Position numbers and translations under genes: made by a program. A DNA stretch of 64,000 nucleotides, taken from NCBI RefSeq assembly GCF_910594005.1, contig NC_057815.1, positions 79,655,552-79,719,551 of the forward strand, written 5' to 3'. How positions within the stretch are numbered: position 1 is the stretch's first letter; every line of letters starts with the position of its first letter. Shown here piece by piece: positions 57,493 to 64,000 of the stretch. The notes under the pieces were generated by a model. It was not told the DNA's origin. It worked only from the letters and a program-made list of their open reading frames with translations, and ran no database searches. This stretch comes from Cervus elaphus. Lineage: Eukaryota > Chordata > Mammalia > Artiodactyla > Cervidae.

Positions 57493-57675
57493 TGTTGTTG
57501 TTCTGTCGCTAAGTCGTGTCTGACTCTGTGACCCCATGGACTGCAGCACCCCAGGCTCCTCTTCATCCACTGTCTCCCAGAGTTTACTCAAATTCATGTC
57601 TATTGAGTCAGTGATGTTATCTAACCATCTCATCCTCTGCTGCCCCCTTCTCCTTTTGCCTTCAGTCTTTCCCAG
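57493..57675 (-). mobile_element. BovB (RTE-type LINE) 3' end, antisense, nested in an MLT1 LTR
   Basis: Tail complement (tgttgttgtt), then 'cgctaagtcgtgtctgactc', 'gactgcagcaccccaggctc', 'tattgagtcagtgatgttat', 'ttgccttcagtctttcccag'. Flanked by the perfect 11-bp duplication CATTTTAACTT (57482-57492 and 57676-57686), direct evidence of target-primed insertion. Confidence 0.94.
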
Positions 57676-57686
57676 CATTTTAACTT

Positions 57687-57795
57687 AATCACCCCTTTGA
57701 AGTCCCTGCCTCCCAACACAGTCACATTCTGAGATACAGGGGTTAAGACCTCAGCATGTGAATTCTGGGGGCACACATTCAGTCCATAGTACCAG
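57687..57795 (-). repeat. MLT1-type LTR, antisense, part 2
   Basis: 'aatcacccctttgaagtccc', 'acacagtcacattctgagat', 'acaggggttaagacctcagc', 'tgtgaattctgggggcacac' complete the LTR. Confidence 0.9.
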
Positions 57796-58067
57796 ATGCA
57801 GGGTGTGTGGAAGAATCAGGGTCAGTGGACAGTATGAATGGAGGACCACTGCAGGGAGGACTTTGTGTTGGAGAAGATGGTTGGAATGAGGTTGTAGAGG
57901 TGGGGTTGGGGAGGTGGGGTGGGCACAAGGTTTTATAAACCCTGGCAAGAGTTTTAGATTTATTACAAGGGCACAGAAGAGCCATCAGCAGTGTTTAACG
58001 TCTTCATCTGCTGTGAGGAGAAAGACCTGGGGTGGGGGGGAGTGAGAAGTGAAAGGTTGGTTTAAGC

Positions 58068-58252
58068 CAGGATTTCTCAAGTCAACACTCTTGCCATTTC
58101 AGGCCAGGTGGTTCTCTGTTGTGAGGGGCTGCCCTGTGTATTACGGGGGTGCATTCCTGGCCTCTACTCAAGAGAAATCACAACCAACAACGCCCCCAGA
58201 CACTGCCATCTGTCCCTTGGGGAGCAAAAGTGCCCCCTGTTGAGAACCACTG
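58068..58252. mobile_element. MER20-like hAT DNA transposon relic
   Basis: 185 bp with inverted ends (CAGGATTTCTCAA at the left; TTGAGAACCACTG at the right). The interior 'tctgttgtgaggggctgccc', 'cattcctggcctctactcaa', 'cccagacactgccatctgtc' matches my memory of MER20. The possible 8-bp duplication is weak (GTTTAAGC / GTGTAAAG). In other eutherian loci MER20 copies have been linked to endometrial gene regulation; nothing here shows that. Confidence 0.75.
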
Positions 58253-58329
58253 GTGTAAAGCAGACCCCGGGTCTCGGTGGCTTGGATTGGACGGTGCCAG
58301 TTTAGTGAGGGACATTGGATGGGTTTGAG

Positions 58330-58384
58330 GAAGATTTTTTTTTTTTTTAACTTTTTATTTTGTGATGGGGTATGGCCAATTAAC
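58330..58384 (-). repeat. Ruminant L1 3'UTR, antisense, part 1
   Basis: T run (L1 poly(A) complement), then 'aactttttattttgtgatgg' and 'ggtatggccaattaac', the reversed ruminant L1 3' UTR. Confidence 0.85.
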
Positions 58385-58516
58385 CTGGAAAAAGAAATGG
58401 CAACCCACTCCAGTTTTCTTGCCTGGGAAATCCCATAGACAGGAGCCTGCCAAACTATACAGTCCCTGGGGCTGCAAAAGAGTGGGACATGACTTTGCAA
58501 CTAAACAACAACATAA
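58385..58516 (+). repeat. BOV-A type SINE monomer nested in L1
   Basis: Only the BovB-derived half ('aaatggcaacccactccagt' to 'ggacatgactttgcaactaa'). Flanked by CCAATTAAC (58376-58384) and CCGATTAAC (58517-58525), one mismatch. Confidence 0.92.
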
Positions 58517-58763
58517 CCGATTAACAATGTTGTGATAGTTTCAGGTGAGCAGCAAAGGGACTCAGCCATACGTCTACATGTATCCACTCTCCCCCAAACT
58601 CCCCTCCCATCCAGGCTGCCACATAACAATGACCAGAGTTCCCTGTGCCATACGGTAAGGTCCTTGTTGGTTTTTCATTTTAAATAGAGCAGTGTGGACC
58701 TATCCATCCCAAACTCCCTAACTATCCCTTTCCCGCATCCTCCCCTCTGGCAACCATAACTGG
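58517..58763 (-). repeat. Ruminant L1 3'UTR, antisense, part 2
   Basis: 'acaatgttgtgatagtttca', 'gcaaagggactcagccatac', 'ctcccatccaggctgccaca', 'ggtaaggtccttgttggttt', 'tttaaatagagcagtgtgga' and 'tctggcaaccataactggtt'. Confidence 0.9.
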
Positions 58764-61088
58764 TTTGAGGAAGATTTTTGAAGACAAGAGTCAGCATGAT
58801 TCAACCTCTCTCGGCCTTGGCTTCTCCTTTTCCTTTTGTGTTTGTTGATATTGTCACTCCTAAAGCACGAGGCTCTGCAGCCCTTGCACGCGTGATGGGA
58901 CGCGCACAAGAATGGCTCCTTGGCATTCTCATACACCAGGCCCGGAGATCCGAGGTCCTGCCAGTAAAGCTCTGGGAGCCCCATGGCTGCAAGACCACCT
59001 GTGTCTAACCTACGTGGTATTTAGTCTGCATTCCACTCTCGTTTATCAAGTCCCGGTGCCTCCAAGCTTTGGATTCTCAGGGCAAGTACTTTGAAATCTA
59101 ATCTGGCCCTGGAAATCTGTTTATCAGAACAAGATTTCACAGTCCTGGTGACTCTTCCAAGGGGCTTGCCTTCAAGCAGCTAGCTCTGCACTAGGAAGTG
59201 TAAGTGATTTCCAAATAAAACAGAATGGCAGCCACGTTCTGAGCCCCAAAGAGTTCCCTGCTTGCAGGGGTGTGTGTGGGGCGGGGGGCGGGGGTAGCCC
59301 AGAGCAGTTATTAGGAAACAGCTGGATGCATAGGTCTTCAGGGTTACGCATCAAGTCTCTGGAGGAGATCCAGCATCTGGCTGTCCTTCTAGGCTTGTCT
59401 CCTAGGAGCCCCACTCCGGCATCTCGTGCCTCTGTCGGGAGATGGGCAGCTGGTTTCACGACCATCTCAGGGTTGGTGGTAGCTTCCTCAAGCCCAGTCT
59501 TGAAAGGGATTCTGATATGGAGGGTGGGCTCAGTGGACAGAACCCCATGATTAGTGATATCTGGTTTGAGTGTAGAACTGGGGAAAGAGGGGGCACAGTA
59601 CATTTTCAGTTCTAGACTATCAAAGCCGTGTGATTTTTCATTCCATACCATCTGTGCCCTGGGCTGAGCCTTCTTGCTCTGATCTCTGCCATCTTTCTGT
59701 AGGCGCAAGGGGTCCTTACAGAAAGACATTTGTGTCTGTCAGCGGACCCTGCAAATGCCGCCTCTATCCTGTGACCTTTCTCTAATGCCTTGAATTTTGA
59801 CTTTATCTTAAGAACATTGAGGAAACCCTTCAACGGCTTTTGAAAGTCGAGAAGTGTTGCAATCGATTTGCTCTTTGGAAAGGTCCCTCTGGCCACAGAG
59901 ATGGGCTTGAGGGGAGGCAGGGGTCACTTGTAGCAGGGGTCCTGGTGAGAGGGTGTGGTGGTTTGGGCTGGCGTCGTGGCTGGGGCAGTGGAGACTAGCG
60001 TGCAGGACTTGGTGACTGGCCCTCGTCGTGGGTGACTGAGTGAGGAGGGGACAAGGAAGGTTTTTAGGAGCCCAGTGCAGGCTCTTAAGGCAGGATGAGG
60101 CCCCTCCCTATAGCTGCTCTTCTAGAATTCTTCATTGAATTACGAATTCGCATTTTCAGTAGGATGTTCATGTACATTGTTAATTCAGTGTAGTGGAGCA
60201 GGTGGTCTCTGAGGACTATCCACGGCACCTGGGTGGATGTGGAACCCCTTGCCTACGGCTGTGTCTTTTCCAATTTGCTGCTCACTTGTTCCAGTTGTAA
60301 AGTGTTTTTAGTATCACCCCAGTAGTACCATAGCCACACAATGGGGTGACTGCTCATTTCTCCTTGGGGAACTCAGGGAACACTTCTGAGATAGAGTAAT
60401 GAGGAAGTTGTTTGCTAACAGGTGTGTTGGGATTTCCCGGGAGACCCCATGGGTCGAAGGGCATTCCAGGTAGAAATCAGGTAAAGGGTGGTGTCATGAA
60501 AGAAGGTGTGCTGTCAGGGGGCTGGCATGAGAGCCTGTGGAAGAGCCTCGTGGGCCCTCTGTCTTCCTGCCACCCCACAAGAGTCTGAACTTCCTCTTAG
60601 TACAGGGCACTAAAATTGTTAGTATACCCTTGTGCCTTTCCAGCCTGGAGGATGGAGCCTAGCCTTCATCTCTGCATCTTTAGAACCTACCTAGTGGATG
60701 AATATGGTCGTAAAGTTTCAATAAATGCCTATTGTAGATTCAAGAGGGAGTCCTGCAAGGACTGGTCTTTTGTGTTTTTTTTTTTAAACTCCTTTTCCCC
60801 TAAGACTGTTTTATTTCCAATGGCTCATGATCTTCCAGCTTTTGATCACAGTGGCTCAGATGGGTCCGATTGATCATATCCTGCCTCCCTTGACACTTGG
60901 CCCACAAGGTCCGTTGGTGGATGAATTCAGCCCTCCTGGACTTTCCCTGTTTGCTTTCCAGCCCAAGGGTTGGCACTGTGGGATGAGGGGCTTGCTATTC
61001 TATGACTGTGTTCAGTGGTGTTGAGTCTCAACCTTGAAGCTTGGTGCTAAATCTCTGGGAACTCTTGGCAAGCCTTCCAGGGAGTTGG
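58764..61088. other. Unique intronic DNA with a G-rich run
   Basis: Three G runs at 59277-59294 could form a quadruplex. Otherwise no exon or repeat. The 185-residue minus-strand frame at 59172-59729 has no recognisable domain. Confidence 0.4.
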
Positions 61089-61419
61089 TACGCTTATGGG
61101 GCTAGAAGGCCTTCACTCAAGTTTCAGCCTGACCTTTCCTCCCTGTGTGACCCCAGGCAGGTCGGTTTTGTGGGCTGGGGCTCCTGTTTCCTATAGTGAA
61201 ATTATCTCCCAGTATTCCTGCCGACTTGGCCCGAGTTCAAGGATTCTGTGATCATAGGGCCACAGAGTCTGAGACTTGGAAGGAGCCTGCAGTTTCCATT
61301 GTTGGAGGCGCTGAGAGTCCCTCATTCACTTCTATCTTGGAAAACATTCTTTTTAGGGACTGCCAATGACCAGGAAAAAAAGTTTGTGTTTTATGACCAG
61401 TCCTCGACAAAGCAAGAAG

Positions 61420-61566
61420 TCTGTGAGCATCTGTTGTGTGCTCAGCACCAGTGAAGGGCTTTCCTCGTGTAGGCCTCGCAGAATCCCCAGGGCTGGTGCA
61501 GATTATATGTCTGTCCATTTCACAGATGAGGAAACTGAGGCCCAGAGAGGCAACGTCACTCATCGG
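61420..61566 (-). repeat. MIR relic, antisense, 100 bp upstream of LDLRAD3 exon 2
   Basis: 'catctgttgtgtgctcagca', 'tccatttcacagatgaggaa', 'actgaggcccagagaggcaa' and 'cgtcactc' give a clear reversed MIR. It ends about 100 bases before the exon. Confidence 0.85.
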
Positions 61567-61637
61567 AAGTGTCACATACACCGCCCGTGTGGAGGAAGAG
61601 CTGTGGGGGCCTGGGTCCTTGGCACCTTGGCCACACC

Positions 61638-61668
61638 GTCTCACCGCCCTGTCCCTTTCCTCCCACAG
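61638..61668 (+). promoter_or_regulatory. LDLRAD3: 3' splice acceptor of LDLRAD3 exon 2
   Basis: A pyrimidine-rich tract runs into CACAG, with the AG at 61667-61668. A branch-point-like CTCAC has its A at 61643, 25 bases before the end of the intron, a normal distance. The second AG two bases later (cagag) would give a shift of two bases and break the frame, so 61669 is preferred as the exon start. Confidence 0.88.
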
Positions 61669-61815
61669 AGAGCCAGCTGCTCCCCGGGAACAACTTCACC
61701 AATGAGTGCAACATTCCAGGCAACTTCATGTGCAGCAACGGGCGGTGCATCCCCGGTGCCTGGCAGTGTGATGGGCTGCCCGACTGCTTCGACAAGAGTG
61801 ACGAGAAGGAGTGCC
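61669..61815 (+). CDS. LDLRAD3: LDLRAD3 internal coding exon (first LDL-receptor class A module)
   Basis: The exon encodes part of a type I membrane protein of the LDL-receptor class A domain family. LDLRAD3 is reported to influence amyloid precursor protein processing and to activate the E3 ligases Itch and Nedd4. It is also reported as a cell receptor for Venezuelan equine encephalitis virus, which binds this first module. The 147-bp exon starts with two bases that finish a Glu codon and ends with the first base of the next codon, so it is a symmetric phase 1-1 exon, as usual for LDLa modules. The 49 residues hold six cysteines (14, 22, 27, 34, 40, 49). Trp32, Asp35, Asp39, Asp45 and Glu46 sit at the calcium-binding positions, and the module ends in the typical DxSDExxC signature. 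An N-glycosylation sequon NFT is at residue 9. Upstream is a pyrimidine-rich acceptor and downstream GTGAGT. The reading starts just after the signal-peptide exon, which lies outside the window. Gene identity rests on my recognition of the protein; the module type is certain. Confidence 0.95.
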
Positions 61816-61821
61816 GTGAGT
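61816..61821 (+). promoter_or_regulatory. LDLRAD3: 5' splice donor after LDLRAD3 exon 2
   Basis: GTGAGT matches the consensus donor at all six positions and follows the sixth cysteine codon plus one base. This leaves a phase 1 junction that matches the incoming phase. Confidence 0.9.
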
Positions 61822-62079
61822 GGGCCTGCCCTCTGCTGGGGGTGCGGGCGGGGGGCTGTCCTGGGGCATCAGCGGGGAGGTCCCCCCGGTCTGTGTCTGC
61901 CAGTTGCGGGGCTCGGGCCTCTGGCCGGCTGTCCTGCCTGCTCCACCTGTAACTCACTCTCGGAGCAGCGTGGTCAGTGCAGAAGCAGGGGTCTTGGTGT
62001 GGCGGGAGCCACAGCTTTGGGGGAGCAGGGGACCCTTTCACCAGACTCTCCTCACCCCTACCCTGGGGTCCTCTCGCTG

Positions 62080-62200
62080 CCTTCCCTTCATACGTGGGAT
62101 GCTGAGATTCCCAGAGGTTGAGTAGCTCTGGTGTCTCCTCACCAGCAAGCAGCCTACCTGGATTTGAACCCAGGGCTGCCTGAGCCCGGGGCCCAGGCTG
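62080..62200 (-). repeat. MIR relic, antisense
   Basis: 'gattcccagaggttgagtag', 'cagcctacctggatttgaac' and 'ccagggctgcctgagc' read as a reversed MIR 5' half. Confidence 0.65.
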
Positions 62201-63369
62201 GCCACCACCTTGCACGTCTTCCACATTGTGCAGCATTCGTGATGATTAGATCCCCTGTAGCATCACCTCAGGCATCCGCCATGGAGTTGGTACTGACTTT
62301 ATGGTAATCTGCTTCCAGATGCCCTTTTCTGTGCCGACTCATGGGGCAGCATCTTCAGATGGGCACCACCAGGATTGGGGGCTTTTCTTGTCCCCCCCAC
62401 CCGTCTCCTTTCTTTAGCCTCTTACCCATTTTGTACCCCAAATCTGCGTGAAATTTGGGTCGGTGGTCATCTCCGAGAAAGAAGGCCCCGGGGGTGTGAG
62501 TTGAGGGGCCCCCAGGGAGTGGTAGGGTCCTTCTCCCTGGCCGTAGAGCCTTATTTCTCTTCGTTGCCAAAGCTGGGTGCTGCAGAGCGAGCTGGTTCGT
62601 GGCACGTTGGCTGGCAGGACGCACGCCGGGGCCAGTGAGGCGGCCCCGGCTTGTCCGGTGCCCAGGGACCACACAGCTGGATACTGGCTCTTGGCTGTTT
62701 CCTGGGCTTTGGGCATCGGGCCACAGGGCCTCTTGCACAGGAGAACTCTGTGTTCTGGCTCTGAATCTGCTGTCTTTCTGGAAGCCAGCTGAGGAAATGA
62801 GGAGATGATGATTATCTGAACTTTTCACATAGCTGTTACCAGGATTGAGGCTCAGCCTGTTGACGTACAGGAAGAAGCCCTGGGCTTAGGGCCCCCTCTG
62901 GGGCCAGGCTCCCTCTCCCTCATGACGTGCCCCATCCGAGACCGGCCCCTCAGAGGTCTCCCGGGGTCCCTGACACCTCCCCCCACTCTTCAGAGGAATT
63001 TTGGGAGGGGATGGCTGGAGAGTATGTTTTTTTGTGAGAGGTATTTCATCTCGTTTATTGCAAGTGATTTCTTCTGAATAGACCACTCTACATAATGCAT
63101 TTTTATTTTTACAGAGTTATTAAAAAAAAAAGTATGATGTCTGTTTCAGCTTTTTCTGTTTCTAGTCTGGCTTCGAAATTGCTGGAAGTTGAATGTTTGT
63201 AATTTGAGTTTCAAATGAGACAGTATGTGTGAACCCTATAATCTGTCCAGTTTTGAGCATTATTAAACATTCTGAATGTGAATGATTGTTTTTGGAATAC
63301 AGTGTGTATTTGATCTCCCATAAATACTGATTGTGTTTAGCTGAACTAGGAATATTCAGAGCAGGACAA

Positions 63370-63455
63370 GTTTGTGACAGGATTCGGGATCGAGAGTTGA
63401 GACCTAAGTTTGATTCCCCGCTTTGTCAGTTGCAGCTGTGTGATCTTAATGTTCT
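63370..63455 (+). repeat. MIR fragment
   Basis: 'gttgagacctaagtttgatt' and 'agttgcagctgtgtgatctt' resemble the MIR 5' half. Short. Confidence 0.5.
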
Positions 63456-63574
63456 CTGTGACATTCTGTGTCCTCTGCCAGTCCAGTTCCATGATTTCAG
63501 AATTCATGCATAAACGGGAAGAGCTGGTGAAAAGAGAAATTTAAGAAAAGATGTTGTGGGCAGCTGCTTGGCGA

Positions 63575-63601
63575 GGTTTGGTTTGGTTTGGTTTGGTTTG
63601 G
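63575..63601. repeat. (GGTTT)n pentanucleotide repeat
   Basis: Five perfect GGTTT units plus GG. Confidence 0.97.
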
Positions 63602-64000
63602 AACAGGCTCGCCTTGGCTATTCTCCATTATTTTTTTTTCTCCTTGTTTCCTACCCTTCACCCCCAAGTGCAGTAGAGATTTTATTGGCATTTATTTAGT
63701 CTTTTGATCAAAACATAATTTAAAAAACCATTCACATAAACACAGGCATTCACAAAACCTTTTCCTCCATTGCCCCTCTTGAAAGTATAAAAGCAGAAGA
63801 CCGCTGGAATGTTTAGACAACAGAGGGAAGGAAAAGAAGTCCCTTTTCTAAGACAAATTCTCCTTGCAGTTCAGATTCCTTGTGTATTCCCTTCCAGTCC
63901 AGGACCTGAGGGTGTGAGACCTAGAGAAGGACTTTGTCCAAACCCCACCTCTCCTCCCCACCCCTCTCCCCATCATGCTGTGTGATTTTAGGAAAGCTAC

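Larger units (their letters stand above)
1..61668 (+). other. LDLRAD3: LDLRAD3 intron 1, 3' portion
   Basis: Everything upstream of the exon is interpreted as the distal part of the first intron, which is known to be very long in mammals. No plausible first exon, CpG island or signal-peptide coding segment is visible. The content is transposon relics, microsatellites, one ribosomal protein retrocopy and unique DNA. That the window lies wholly inside the gene is inferred from the gene structure, not proved here. Confidence 0.8.
61816..64000 (+). other. LDLRAD3: LDLRAD3 intron 2, 5' portion
   Basis: No second LDLa module or other exon is seen before the window ends. A GC-rich stretch of about 1.2 kb follows the donor (61816-63000), then AT-richer DNA with a short pentanucleotide repeat. 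The next exon must lie beyond 64000. Confidence 0.8.

Noticed and set aside
59172..59729. 185-residue minus-strand open frame
   Set aside because: No recognisable domain and no splice context.
61366..62121. 251-residue + strand open frame spanning exon 2
   Set aside because: It reads the exon out of frame with the LDLa codons and runs through both splice sites and a MIR.
61556..62236. 226-residue open frame antisense to LDLRAD3 exon 2
   Set aside because: GC-rich shadow frame. It overlaps the real exon in reverse, crosses a MIR and has no domain.
1..64000. Undescribed biological system such as a defence cluster, or an intact endogenous virus
   Set aside because: The sequence is a vertebrate intron. 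The only retroviral-type material is old solitary MLT1 LTRs without genes.

Overview
The window is nuclear DNA from a ruminant, most likely a bovid. The evidence is about 18 copies of the ruminant SINE family Bov-tA/BOV-A2, two pieces of the RTE-type LINE BovB, cetartiodactyl L1 3' ends and CHR-type tRNA-derived SINEs. I cannot separate cattle, sheep, goat or buffalo by eye.

There is one recognisable protein-coding exon, on the + strand at 61669-61815. It encodes the first LDL-receptor class A module of LDLRAD3 and is bounded by a good acceptor and donor. I read the exon as exon 2. By the known gene structure, 1-61668 is then the 3' part of the very long first intron and 61816-64000 is the start of the second. 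No start exon, promoter, CpG island or second gene was found. All other open frames are short and lack coding character.

Intron 1 is a mosaic of unique DNA and transposon fossils. It holds old and young L1 pieces (mostly antisense to the gene), MLT1-type MaLR LTRs (three sense, two antisense), many MIR/L2 relics, three hAT-type DNA transposon relics (one with clear inverted ends and an 8-bp target duplication), CHR SINEs and the Bov-tA/BOV-A2 SINEs. Many of the last keep 8-16 bp target-site duplications. Several insertions are nested, which gives a relative order of events: SINE in L1 in LTR at 9.2-10.4 kb, BovB in LTR at 57.2-57.8 kb, SINE in LTR at 24.5-25.1 kb, and SINE in L1 at 14, 18, 44 and 58 kb.

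An antisense processed pseudogene of ribosomal protein S23 lies at about 3064-3440, with two frameshifts and a remnant poly(A) end.

No new biological system is evident. The points most worth a second look are the LDLRAD3 exon, the RPS23 retrocopy, the nested insertions, a perfect 25-bp tandem duplication, a strong hairpin at 830-858, and several AT-rich non-repeat stretches that could be conserved intronic regulatory elements, one of them containing a TCACGTGA palindrome.
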